Source: Mycolicibacterium bacteremicum
GTDB taxonomy: Bacteria > Actinomycetota > Actinomycetes > Mycobacteriales > Mycobacteriaceae
Assembly: GCF_002086115.1 (NCBI RefSeq)
Contig: NZ_MVHJ01000005.1
Coordinates: 186,001-250,000 of the forward strand
Direction: 5' to 3'
DNA length: 64,000 nt
The notes beneath the pieces are model-generated. The model was given only the letters and a program-made list of their open reading frames with translations, ran no database searches and was not told the DNA's origin. Below are positions 34,965 through 43,095 of the stretch, in pieces. The translations under genes and the position numbers were made by a program. Position 1 is the stretch's first letter, and every line of letters starts with the position of its first letter.

Positions 34965-35004
34965 TGGCGACGTCGGACCGTTCGGGGTATGCCGGTATGC
35001 CGGA

Positions 35005-36717
35005 CTACTGCTGGTCTTCCCCGGCGGATGGTTCGTCGAGGTGGCCGAACGGTTCCCGGAGGTGTCCCGGCAGTTCCTCCGGGCGACCCAGGAGTTCCTC
35101 GGGATGGAAGTGGTGATTGACGGTGTCGCCGCCGGTATCCATCAGGGGCGGCGGATACCAGTGCACGCGACCGGTATCGGGATCGATCTTTGTGGTCCAG
35201 CCCAGTTCGGCGAGTTGATTGTCCGGCGGGCAGCCCAGGCCCAGGGTGTTGGCATCGGTGCGGCCGCCGTTCTTCCAGCTGGGGTCGGCGTGGTGGGCCT
35301 GGCACTGATTGGCGCACCGAGTGCATCCGGGCCGGGTACAGCCGCGGTCGCGGTTGTACAGCAGCAGGCGCTGGGCTTTGGTGGCCAGCCGTTTGGTGCG
35401 GCCCATATATAGCGGTTCGGCGGTGTGTTTTCGGTACACCACCAGATAGTGGTACGCGTGTTCGGCCAGCCTGATCAGGTCGGGCATCGGCATCAGAACC
35501 CCGGTGCCGGTGACCGCAACGCCGGCGCCCTCCTCCAACTCGCGCAGCGTGGTGGACACCACCAGGGTCACCGGCAATCCACCATGACTGCCCAGGCGTT
35601 TGGACATGAGGGTGTCACGCAGGATGGCCTTGAGGGCATCATGATTGCGCTGAGATCGGGTACGGGAGTCGCGCGCGGCGGCGGTATCGGCCGGCGGCTC
35701 GAAGTCGAAGACCGGGCGAGGCTCGGCGTCCTGCGCCGTCGCCACCGCGTCCATCCGGTCGGCGAGTTCATCGGTGGGCAGCGGCCGTGTGTCGACCTCA
35801 CAACCCGATCCGGCATCGGCTTGCGGCGGGGACGCGGCCGGCCAATCGGTGCTGCTGTCGGCCTCCGGCTTCGGATTCGGATCGGCGTGATCGCGCTCCG
35901 GCTGGACGTCGGTTGTCGGCGATACGTCCCCGCCGCTGTCCACGTCGATGTTGTCGAGTGGGTTGGGCTCGGGATTGGCCGCCGAGTCTGGATCCTCCGG
36001 ATTGTTGACCCCGGGCCGGGCCCACACGTCGAGCGCGGTGCCCAGATAGGCGGCCAGCTCGGCGTCGACCCATCCACTGATATGGGTCAGACCGTCGGCA
36101 TCCTGTTTGCCGATCCGCAGCCCGCGCTTGTGCCGGGCGAGGTCGGGTCCGTTGCCGTCCTGATTGAGCAGCATCAACGCCCGGGTGGCCGCCTCGGTGA
36201 CGGTCTCGGGCGAACCGACCACCGCAACCGGGACCAGGATCTGCTCCAGCTCTGCGCATTTGGCGGGGCTGACATACTTCGCGGCCTCTTTCACCGCCTT
36301 GCGGATCACCGCGATGTGTCCGTCGTTGATGGTGCCTTCGGCCAGGGCCTGCGCACACACCGGCAGCAGCGGTGCTAGCGGTTCCCCACCAATGGCATGG
36401 CGCGGCCCGAGATCCTTGGCGGCCCTGATCCGGCGGCCCGCCTCGGCACCGGACAGCCGCATCCGGGTGGACAGCACATCCGCCCACGTTTTCCCACCGA
36501 TCTCATGGGCCGTGGCCCGGCCCATCAACGCCGCCAGGATCCGGTGATCGATGGCCTCATCGGCGCGGGCACGCTCTTCGCGTTCGGACTGGATGGCCAA
36601 CAACTCCGCGGTGTCGAAAGCCGTCAAATCGGCATCCAACAGCGCCTTCACCGACGCGGCGCGGTCGGACAACGCGGTCTGTACCGCGACCCGACTTCCC
36701 ACCACGTCCGAACTCAT
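35005..36717 (-). CDS. 13E12 repeat family protein (DUF222 + HNH endonuclease)
   Basis: A 570-residue protein. The N-terminal DUF222 region runs to about residue 210 (KTWADVLSTRMRLSGAEAGRRI, then RAAKDLGPRHAIGGEPL). A ~150-residue acidic, Pro-rich low-complexity linker follows (residues ~240-340). The C-terminal HNH domain has CTRPGCTRCANQCQAHHADP, NGGRTDANTLGLGC and the DPDTGRVHWYPPP tail. This is the mycobacterial REP13E12 family, present in many copies per genome and tied in M. tuberculosis to phage integration sites. A nuclease role follows from the HNH residues. ATG 36717 is chosen; the frame extends to 36786 without a better start. It is unrelated to the metabolic genes around it. Confidence 0.87.
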   Translation of the reverse strand: MSSDVVGSRVAVQTALSDRAASVKALLDADLTAFDTAELLAIQSEREERARADEAIDHRILAALMGRATAHEIGGKTWADVLSTRMRLSGAEAGRRIRAAKDLGPRHAIGGEPLAPLLPVCAQALAEGTINDGHIAVIRKAVKEAAKYVSPAKCAELEQILVPVAVVGSPETVTEAATRALMLLNQDGNGPDLARHKRGLRIGKQDADGLTHISGWVDAELAAYLGTALDVWARPGVNNPEDPDSAANPEPNPLDNIDVDSGGDVSPTTDVQPERDHADPNPKPEADSSTDWPAASPPQADAGSGCEVDTRPLPTDELADRMDAVATAQDAEPRPVFDFEPPADTAAARDSRTRSQRNHDALKAILRDTLMSKRLGSHGGLPVTLVVSTTLRELEEGAGVAVTGTGVLMPMPDLIRLAEHAYHYLVVYRKHTAEPLYMGRTKRLATKAQRLLLYNRDRGCTRPGCTRCANQCQAHHADPSWKNGGRTDANTLGLGCPPDNQLAELGWTTKIDPDTGRVHWYPPPLMDTGGDTVNHHFHPEELLGRPEELPGHLREPFGHLDEPSAGEDQQ

Positions 36718-36875
36718 GACCAAAACGCTAGTGCGGACCACCGACAAAGAAGGCCACTTTGTGACACGAGTGATAAACGGGGCCAAAGAAATTCGTGTCG
36801 CTCGAATGTCGCTTGCCAGGCGGGCGACTCCAGGGCGACGTGCCCGCGGCGCTCACTGCGCCAGGCGGGCAACTC
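36718..36875. other. Intergenic region with inverted and direct repeats next to 13E12 gene
   Basis: This 158-bp region holds a 7-bp inverted repeat (GACACGA at 36763-36769, TCGTGTC at 36793-36799). It also holds a near-exact 16-bp direct repeat, GCCAGGCGGGCGACTC (36815-36830) and GCCAGGCGGGCAACTC (36860-36875). The second copy overlaps the 3' end of the hydrolase gene. It may be a duplication scar or an insertion footprint. Confidence 0.4.
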
Positions 36876-37764
36876 AGACCAGAAGCACCCGCCGCAGGAA
36901 CGCCAATTGATCCCCCACGGTCTTGTCGAACCAGTCATTGCCCGGCCACACGTCGAAGTGATCACAGGCATACCGGTGCACCTGCGCCCTGGCCGCCTCC
37001 GCCGTCTTCGCCACCGCCCCGGCCGGCACGAACCGGTCGAAGTCTCCGATCTGCACCAGCACCGGGCAGCGCACGCGGCGGGCGGCGGCCTTGACGTTCA
37101 GCCTGCCCAATTCCATCCCGACCGAGGAGTCGACCTCGTTGCGCCAGCTGGGTCCGGCCATCGCGAGATAACTCTCGTAGGCACCCGACAGGGTCAAGGC
37201 GCCCGGCTCCCCCGGCCGCCCGACGATCGGCATCAGCGTGGCCGTGCCGCCGCGGGCCACCGCCAGCCTGCTGCGCACGCCGGTCGCCGTCCAGCGCAGC
37301 GCGGTCAACACATCGCGCTCGCTGACCGCGGCCCGGCCGGCGGCGAGTCCTGATGTCAACGGTGTCAGGGCGATCACGGCGGCCACATCGGGCAGATCCG
37401 CGGCCACCTGCAACACGTGTCCGCCCGACATCGACGCGCCCCACAACGCGACCCGCGCCGGATCCACGCCGGGCAACCTGGACGCGAAGGCGACGGCGTT
37501 GCGGAAGTCGGCGAGCTGGCGTATCAGCGAGATGGTCTGTCGCGGTGAGCCTTCGGACGTGCCGAAACCGCGATAGTCGAAGGCCAGCACGTCGATGCCG
37601 GCGTCGGCGAAGCGCTGCGCGAACGGTTCGAGACCGGAGTCCTTCGTTCCGCCGAAACCGTGCGCCATGACCACGACCGGGCGGTCCGCGTCACCGGCCG
37701 CCTGGAAATGCCAACCGCTACAGCGTGTTCCGTCCGAGGTGAACCACACCTCGCGATAGCTCAT
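36874..37764 (-). CDS. Alpha/beta hydrolase
   Basis: A 296-residue alpha/beta hydrolase of the dienelactone-hydrolase/acyl-transferring type. VVVMAHGFGGTKDSGLEPFA provides the HGFGG oxyanion segment, DYRGFGTSEG follows, VALWGASMSGGHVLQVA is the nucleophile elbow (GASMSGG), VQIGDFDRFV the acid, and YACDHFDVWPG the catalytic His. ATG 37764 overlaps the TetR TGA (ATGA at 37761-37764); the longer frame would extend into the TetR gene. It is the last gene of the FMO-TetR-hydrolase operon. The FMO may make esters or hydroxylated products that it hydrolyses, by inference. Confidence 0.84.
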   Translation of the reverse strand: MSYREVWFTSDGTRCSGWHFQAAGDADRPVVVMAHGFGGTKDSGLEPFAQRFADAGIDVLAFDYRGFGTSEGSPRQTISLIRQLADFRNAVAFASRLPGVDPARVALWGASMSGGHVLQVAADLPDVAAVIALTPLTSGLAAGRAAVSERDVLTALRWTATGVRSRLAVARGGTATLMPIVGRPGEPGALTLSGAYESYLAMAGPSWRNEVDSSVGMELGRLNVKAAARRVRCPVLVQIGDFDRFVPAGAVAKTAEAARAQVHRYACDHFDVWPGNDWFDKTVGDQLAFLRRVLLV

Positions 37765-38354
37765 CGCAGCTCTCCGAAGATCGTGCTCAGCCACACCGCT
37801 GCCGCGCCGTCCAACAGTTGTTCGCGGGACAGTCGGCCGCCCAGGATGAATCGCTCGAGCAGTCGATCGTTGAATTCCAACAGGACCGTCGCCAGCACCT
37901 CGGGATCCGGGGCGTCACGTTCGGTGCGGATCAGTTCGGCCACCGACGGGATGAAGGCATCGCGCGCGTCATCCCAGATTTGGCGGACCGTCGCACTCGA
38001 TCCGCGCGCCTCCAGCATCGCGTTGAAGACGTGCCGGTACCGGTCGCAGGTGTCGAACAGACCGCGCAGCATCGCGTAGACCCGGTCACGCGGGGAATCG
38101 GTTCCGGTGGTGAACTCCTCGTTGACGACGAAGGTTTCGTTGACCATCCGCTCCATGAGCGCAGCGACCGCGGCCGCCTTGTTCTCGAAGTAGAAGTAGA
38201 ACGCCGACCGGGTCACACCGGCCTGCGCGGTGATCTCGGCGACGTTGATCGCGTCGAGGTTGGACTCCTTGAGCCACCGGTCCAGCGAGTCGAGGATGGC
38301 CTCGCGCCGTTCGTCGCTGCGCAGTGCGGGCCGGCGATCGGTGGGCGACCTCAT
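37761..38354 (-). CDS. TetR family transcriptional regulator (EthR-like context)
   Basis: A 197-residue TetR. DERREAILDSLDRWLKESN, AINVAEITAQAGVTRSAFYF and YFENKAAAVAALM form the HTH. The C-terminal domain resembles the EthR-like group (RQIWDDARDAFIPSVAELIR). ATG 38354 overlaps the FMO TGA (ATGA). A TetR between an FMO and a hydrolase recalls the EthA-EthR pairing, but here the genes run in the same direction. The likely operators are the two tandem palindromes at 39799-39832 in front of the operon, giving autoregulation. The ligand is unknown. Confidence 0.86.
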   Translation of the reverse strand: MRSPTDRRPALRSDERREAILDSLDRWLKESNLDAINVAEITAQAGVTRSAFYFYFENKAAAVAALMERMVNETFVVNEEFTTGTDSPRDRVYAMLRGLFDTCDRYRHVFNAMLEARGSSATVRQIWDDARDAFIPSVAELIRTERDAPDPEVLATVLLEFNDRLLERFILGGRLSREQLLDGAAAVWLSTIFGELR

Positions 38355-39727
38355 ACCCGAACCTCGGTCGCCGGGGCAGCTGTCGCCGACCCGGCGACTG
38401 CGGCGCGGCGAATACCCGCCGGGATCTCCTTGGTCCGGATGTCGTGCTCGTAGTAGAAGTAGTCCACCTGCTGGGTGTGCCGGGGACGGTTGGTGCAGTG
38501 CCCGGCATGCAATTGCTGGTCGGCGTCGATCACCCGTTCCATCTCGGCGGCCGGCGGCAGTGCGTATCTGCCCGCGGCATAGGCAGCCAGCAGGCGGGCC
38601 TGGCATTCGACGAACGGGAACAGCGTCGGGATGGCCTGCGCGAAGCCGATGAAGACCAGGTCCTCGAAGCCGGGCTTGAACATCCGCTTGTACAACCGGA
38701 TCTGGTTGTCCGGTGCGCTGATCAGCTCCGGATCGAAGAACGGGAAGGTGATGTTGTACCCGGTCGCATAGATGATGACGTCGAACTGATCGGACGTCCC
38801 GTCCTCGAAGTGCACGGTGTCGCCATCGAGCAAGCGGACGTTCGGCTTCGGGATCACATCTCCCGAACCCAGCCGCAGCGGCAGCTCGACCGACTGGGTC
38901 GGATGCGCCTCGAACAGTTTGTGATTGGCCGGCGGCAGGCCGTATTTCGTCGGGTCCGCACCTACCAGCGGTGCCAGCAGCTGCGCCGCCTTACGCTGCC
39001 AGGACAGCGGAATGTGCGGATTGGTCTTGAAGATCTTGTCCCCCGGCTGACCGGCCAGGTACTTCGGCACGATCCACGCACTGGAGCGGGTCGACAGGGT
39101 GACCTTGTTCTGCAGGGTCTTCGACGACAGTTCGACGGTGATATCGGCTGCGCTGTTGCCGATGCCGACCACCAGGATGCGTTTGCCGGTCAGCGCCAAC
39201 GGGGTCTGTGGGTCCACATAGTGATGGGAATGAATGGATTCCCCGTCGAAGGTCCCGGGGAAGGATGCCCACCGGGCGTCCCAGTGGTGGCCGTTGCCGA
39301 CGACGAGCAGGTCGAATTCGCGGACGGAACCGGCCTGGTCGACGATCAACCAACCGCCGCCCTCGCGTCGGCGGGCTGACACCACCGCATTGTTGAACTC
39401 GATGTTGTCCAGCAGTCCGAAGGCGTCGGCGTAGGAGTCGAGGTAGGCCTTGATGTCCGAATGGTGCGGAAAGGACGGGTAGTGCTCCGGCATCGGAAAG
39501 TCCTTGAAGGACAGGCGGTGTTTGGAGGTGTCGATGTGCAGTGACCGGTAGGCGCTGCTCATCCCATTCGGGTTCTCGAATGCCCAATTGCCACCGATCC
39601 GGTCGGAGACCTCAAACGTGGTGTACGGGACGCCGTAGTCCTTGAGCATCTTGCCCGATGTCAGGCCGCTGATCCCGGCGCCGATGACCGCTGTGCGGGG
39701 CGGTTTGTCGACGAAGGTGGTGGTCAC
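38351..39727 (-). CDS. Flavin-containing monooxygenase (FMO-like)
   Basis: A 458-residue FAD/NADPH monooxygenase. The FAD motif is TAVIGAGISGLTSGKML; FEVSDRIGGNWAFENPNG holds the GGNW signature; the NADPH motif is ILVVGIGNSAADITVELSSK; the late IIYATGYNITFPF gives the ATG signature. It is the shorter FMO type rather than a full BVMO. GTG 39727 is preferred (GGGAGC upstream); ATG 39769 would add 14 residues. It leads the FMO-TetR-hydrolase operon and is divergent from the ClC gene. It probably oxygenates a nucleophilic N, S or carbonyl group on a xenobiotic, and so may affect activation of thioamide-type compounds, by inference only. Confidence 0.86.
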   Translation of the reverse strand: MTTTFVDKPPRTAVIGAGISGLTSGKMLKDYGVPYTTFEVSDRIGGNWAFENPNGMSSAYRSLHIDTSKHRLSFKDFPMPEHYPSFPHHSDIKAYLDSYADAFGLLDNIEFNNAVVSARRREGGGWLIVDQAGSVREFDLLVVGNGHHWDARWASFPGTFDGESIHSHHYVDPQTPLALTGKRILVVGIGNSAADITVELSSKTLQNKVTLSTRSSAWIVPKYLAGQPGDKIFKTNPHIPLSWQRKAAQLLAPLVGADPTKYGLPPANHKLFEAHPTQSVELPLRLGSGDVIPKPNVRLLDGDTVHFEDGTSDQFDVIIYATGYNITFPFFDPELISAPDNQIRLYKRMFKPGFEDLVFIGFAQAIPTLFPFVECQARLLAAYAAGRYALPPAAEMERVIDADQQLHAGHCTNRPRHTQQVDYFYYEHDIRTKEIPAGIRRAAVAGSATAAPATEVRV

Positions 39728-39798
39728 GGCATGCTCCCGTCGCTGCGCTCGCCCCGGCGAGCTGCTCACACTCTGCCCGCCGGACGCTATCAGCGCAT

Positions 39799-39832
39799 TT
39801 GACGTGCGTCAACGAATTCTGACGAGCGTCAA
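39799..39832. promoter_or_regulatory. Two tandem palindromic operators, 20 bp apart
   Basis: TTGACGTGCGTCAA (39799-39812, perfect 6-bp arms) and CTGACGAGCGTCAA (39819-39832, TGACG/CGTCA arms) are start-to-start 20 bp apart, which puts both on one face of the helix. They lie between the FMO operon and the ClC gene and are the likely binding sites of the TetR at 37761. Confidence 0.62.
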
Positions 39833-39896
39833 CCAGGCGACCCGCTCCCCCCGACGTGCCGCCGAACGGCCCAACCAGGGGTACCGTCGCAACATC

Positions 39897-41198
39897 ATGA
39901 CGGCCGAGCCGCACCCGCCCCCGCCACGGTCGCCCGGGCTCGTACGGGTCTGCGTCGCCGCGGCGATCGCCGGCGTCGGCATCGGCTTCCTCGGTGGCGC
40001 TTTCCGATGGTGCCTGGAACGCGCCGATATCCTGCGCGGTGACCTGGTCGACTGGGCGCAGCGGCTGCCCGGGCCGGGCTGGCTCGTGCCGATGCTCGCC
40101 GCTGCCGCCGGTGCCGCCCTCGCCGCCGCAATCGTCCGGCGGATCCCGTTGGCCGCCGGCAGCGGTATCCAACACGTCGAGGCGGTGCACCGTGGTGACG
40201 CCGAGCCTGCGCTGCCGACGCTGCTGCCCGCGAAGTTCGTCGGCGGCGTGTTGGCCATCGGATCCGGCCTGGTCCTGGGCCGCGAAGGCCCGACGGTGCA
40301 CATGGGTGCGGCGCTGGGGGCCGAGGCGGCCCGGCGTGGCCGGCTGCCCGACCAGGACGTGCGGATGCTGCAGGCGGCGCTCGGCGGCGCCGGCCTGGCC
40401 GTCGCATTCAACGCACCGTTGGCCGGCGTGCTGTTCACCCTGGAGGAGGTCACGAAGTCGGTGCGGCTGCGGACGGTGCTGGCCACCGTCGCCGCCACGG
40501 CCACCGCCGTCGCGTGCTCCCGGCTCGTCACCGGCGACGAGCCGGATTTCGACGTCGGAAGCGTTGTGTCGCCCAGCCTTTCGTGGCTGCCGCTGTTCAT
40601 CGTCTTCGGGCTTCTGACCGGCGTACTCGGTGTCCTCTACAACCGGTTGGTGCTGGGTTTCCTCGACGGGGCGGCACGCATCTCCCGGGTGCCTGCGGTG
40701 GCGCGTGCGGCGGCAATCGGGGCGATCATCGGGCTGGTGACCTTCGTCGAGCCACTCGCCAGCGGCGGCGGGGACACCCTGAACCAACTGCTGCTCGACG
40801 CCGACTCGGTGGTGTTGTGGTCGGTGGCCGGGTTCCTCGCCGTGCGGTTCGTCGCCGGCCCGCTGTCCTACGCGGCGGCGGTGCCGGGCGGTCTGTTCGC
40901 GCCGCTCCTGGCCATCGGCACACTGTGGGGCGTGCTGTTCCTCGGGGTGTTCGACGCGGTGTGGCCCGGTGCGCACGCCGACCTGGCGATCCCGATCGCG
41001 ATCGTCGGGATGACGGCGTTCTTCGGAGCCACGGTCCGGGCACCGCTCACCGCGATCGTCGTCGTCGCCGAGATGACCGCCACGACAACGGTCGCGGTGC
41101 CGATGCTGGCCGCCACGGCAGCCGCGGTGCTGGTCGCCGAGGGGCTGCGGTGCCCGCCGATCTATGACAGCTTGCGGCAGCGGATGCCGCGCACGTGA
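39897..41198 (+). CDS. ClC family chloride channel/antiporter
   Basis: A 433-residue integral membrane protein with ~10-12 hydrophobic helices. ClC signatures are LAAGSGIQHVEAV (GSGIP-like loop), VLGREGPTVHMGAALGAE (GREGP with the gating Glu) and AVPGGLFAPLLAIGTLW (GGxFxP). It lacks C-terminal CBS domains. It would move Cl- (possibly in exchange for H+) across the inner membrane. ATG 39897 is chosen; no hydrophobic or conserved sequence precedes it. It is divergent from the FMO operon and convergent with the GntR gene, with zero spacing (TGA 41196-41198 abuts the opposing stop at 41199). Confidence 0.88.
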   Translation: MTAEPHPPPPRSPGLVRVCVAAAIAGVGIGFLGGAFRWCLERADILRGDLVDWAQRLPGPGWLVPMLAAAAGAALAAAIVRRIPLAAGSGIQHVEAVHRGDAEPALPTLLPAKFVGGVLAIGSGLVLGREGPTVHMGAALGAEAARRGRLPDQDVRMLQAALGGAGLAVAFNAPLAGVLFTLEEVTKSVRLRTVLATVAATATAVACSRLVTGDEPDFDVGSVVSPSLSWLPLFIVFGLLTGVLGVLYNRLVLGFLDGAARISRVPAVARAAAIGAIIGLVTFVEPLASGGGDTLNQLLLDADSVVLWSVAGFLAVRFVAGPLSYAAAVPGGLFAPLLAIGTLWGVLFLGVFDAVWPGAHADLAIPIAIVGMTAFFGATVRAPLTAIVVVAEMTATTTVAVPMLAATAAAVLVAEGLRCPPIYDSLRQRMPRT

Positions 41199-41894
41199 TC
41201 AGCCGGCGCCGGCATCCTCGGTGATCACGCCACGTGCGATCAGGTGCTCGGTCAGCGGGGTCACGCCAACGGTGAAGTGTTCGGCCATCGCCGACCGGGC
41301 CGCGTCCGGATCACGGCGCTCCAGGGCGTCGATCACGCGACGGTGGTCCCTGATCGACTGTGCGGGCCAGCCTTCCAGCGTGGGGAACACCGACTCCGGC
41401 TGATAGCGGGTGATGCCGGACATGAACTGGGTGAGCTTGGGTGAGGCCGCGGCGACGTTGATCAACCGGTGATACTCGTGGTTGAGCCGGACGGTGCGGT
41501 CCGGATCGGTGTCCTGGTAGGCCCGCTCGAGGCTGTCCTGGATGGACTTGAGCTCCGAAAGCTGTTCGGTGCTGATGTTCTCGGCCGCACGTGCGGCCAG
41601 CTCGCCGCCGACATAGGCCTGCACGTTGGCGACATCGGCCAGGTCGCGGGCGGTGAACTCCAGCACCATGAACCCCCGGCGCGGGTGCTGCACCAGCAGC
41701 CCCTCGGCCCGCAGGTTCAGCAGCGCCTCCCGCACCGGGGTGACACTGATACCCAGATCGGCCGCGAGTTGGTCCAGGCGCAGGTATTCCCCGGCCGGAT
41801 AGGTGCCGTCGAATATCCGGCGCCGGACCACCCGGGCGACGTCATCGGACAGTTGCGGGCGGGCCGTGAAGTCGGGCTCAGAGCCGATACTCAT
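41199..41894 (-). CDS. GntR family transcriptional regulator (FadR/FCD subfamily)
   Basis: A 231-residue regulator. The winged helix is at residues ~15-75: VVRRRIFDGTYPAGEYLRLD, then QLAADLGISVTPVREALLNL and RAEGLLVQHPRRGFMV. A C-terminal FCD all-helical domain has LNHEYHRLINVAA and IRDHRRVIDALERRD, with His residues fit for metal/ligand binding. ATG 41894 overlaps the upstream FadE stop by 17 nt, so it is the last gene of the leftward SDR-thiolase-FadE operon. It probably senses an acyl-CoA or acid of that pathway and regulates its own operon; the AT-rich palindrome at 45089-45101 is a candidate site. Confidence 0.88.
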   Translation of the reverse strand: MSIGSEPDFTARPQLSDDVARVVRRRIFDGTYPAGEYLRLDQLAADLGISVTPVREALLNLRAEGLLVQHPRRGFMVLEFTARDLADVANVQAYVGGELAARAAENISTEQLSELKSIQDSLERAYQDTDPDRTVRLNHEYHRLINVAAASPKLTQFMSGITRYQPESVFPTLEGWPAQSIRDHRRVIDALERRDPDAARSAMAEHFTVGVTPLTEHLIARGVITEDAGAG

Positions 41895-43068
41895 CGAGGA
41901 GATTCTTGCTGATGATGGTCTTCTGGATCTCGCTGGTGCCCTCGCCGATCAGCAGGAACGGCGAGTCGCGCATCAGCCGCTCGATCTCGTATTCCTTGGA
42001 ATAGCCATACCCGCCGTGGATCCGGAAGCTCTGCTGGGTCACCTCGGCGCAGAACTCACTGGCCAGATACTTGGCCATCCCGGCGGCGACGTCGTTACGC
42101 TCACCGGAGTCCTTGAGCCGGGCGGCATTGACCATCATCAGGTGCGCGGCCTCGACCTTGGTCGCCATCTCGGCGAGCTGGAAGGCGATGGCCTGATGCC
42201 CGGCGATCGGCTTGCCGAACGTCTCCCGTTGCTGCGCATACCGGATCGCCAACTCGAACGCCCGGATGCCGACACCGCAGGCCCGCGCGGAGACGTTCAC
42301 CCGACCGACCTCGATACCATCCATCATCTGGACGAAACCCGTGCCGGGCGCCGCCCCGAGCACGTCGTCGGACGACGCCCGGTAGCCGTCGAAGATCAGC
42401 TCGGTGGTGTCGATGCCCTTGTAGCCGAGCTTGTCGATCTTGCCGGGGATGGTCAGCCCGGGCGCCACCTCGCCGAAACCGGCCGGCTTCTCGATCAGGA
42501 AAGCTGTCAGGTTGCGGTGCGGTTTGTCCGCTCCCTCATCGGTTTTGACCAGCGCGGCCACCAGCGTGGAGCTGCCACCGTTGGTCAGCCACATCTTCTG
42601 GCCGGTGATCAGGTAATCATCCCCGTCGCGCACAGCCTTGGTGCGGATCGCCGCGACGTCGGAACCCAACTCGGGTTCGGACATCGAGAACGCCCCGCGC
42701 ACCTCGCCGGTCGCCATCCGCGGCAGATACCGCTGCTTCTGGGCGTCGGTGCCGTGCTGGCGGATCATGTACGCGACGATGAAGTGGGTGTTGATGACAC
42801 CGGACACGCTCATCCAGCCGCGGGCCAGTTCCTCGACGCACAGTGCGTAGGTCAGCAGCGACTCCCCCAGCCCGCCGTACTCCTCGGGGATCATCAGGCC
42901 GAACAGACCCATGTCCCGCATCTGGTCGACGATGTGCTGCGGATAGGTGTCCGAATGCTCCAGCTCCTGGGCGTTCGGGATGATCTCCTTGTCCACGAAT
43001 TGGCGTACCGTGGCGACGATCTCCGCCTGGACGTCGGTGAGACCGGCAGTCTGTGCCAACTTAGTCAT
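41878..43068 (-). CDS. Acyl-CoA dehydrogenase
   Basis: A 396-residue acyl-CoA dehydrogenase with a full complement of motifs: FSMSEPELGSDVAAIRTKAV (FAD/substrate loop), DYLITGQKMWLTNGGSS, RETFGKPIAGHQAIAFQLAE, IHGGYGYSKEYEIERLMRD, and LIGEGTSEIQKTIISKNLL with the catalytic Glu in the classical position. It is a homotetrameric SCAD/MCAD-like enzyme. It lies 27 bp after the thiolase gene and overlaps the GntR start. The operon SDR-thiolase-FadE-GntR gives a near-complete beta-oxidation set apart from a hydratase; a MaoC hydratase is nearby at 46353. Confidence 0.9.
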   Translation of the reverse strand: MTKLAQTAGLTDVQAEIVATVRQFVDKEIIPNAQELEHSDTYPQHIVDQMRDMGLFGLMIPEEYGGLGESLLTYALCVEELARGWMSVSGVINTHFIVAYMIRQHGTDAQKQRYLPRMATGEVRGAFSMSEPELGSDVAAIRTKAVRDGDDYLITGQKMWLTNGGSSTLVAALVKTDEGADKPHRNLTAFLIEKPAGFGEVAPGLTIPGKIDKLGYKGIDTTELIFDGYRASSDDVLGAAPGTGFVQMMDGIEVGRVNVSARACGVGIRAFELAIRYAQQRETFGKPIAGHQAIAFQLAEMATKVEAAHLMMVNAARLKDSGERNDVAAGMAKYLASEFCAEVTQQSFRIHGGYGYSKEYEIERLMRDSPFLLIGEGTSEIQKTIISKNLLDEYRL

Positions 43069-43095
43069 GGGCGATCCCGCTCCGCTTCTCGCTGG

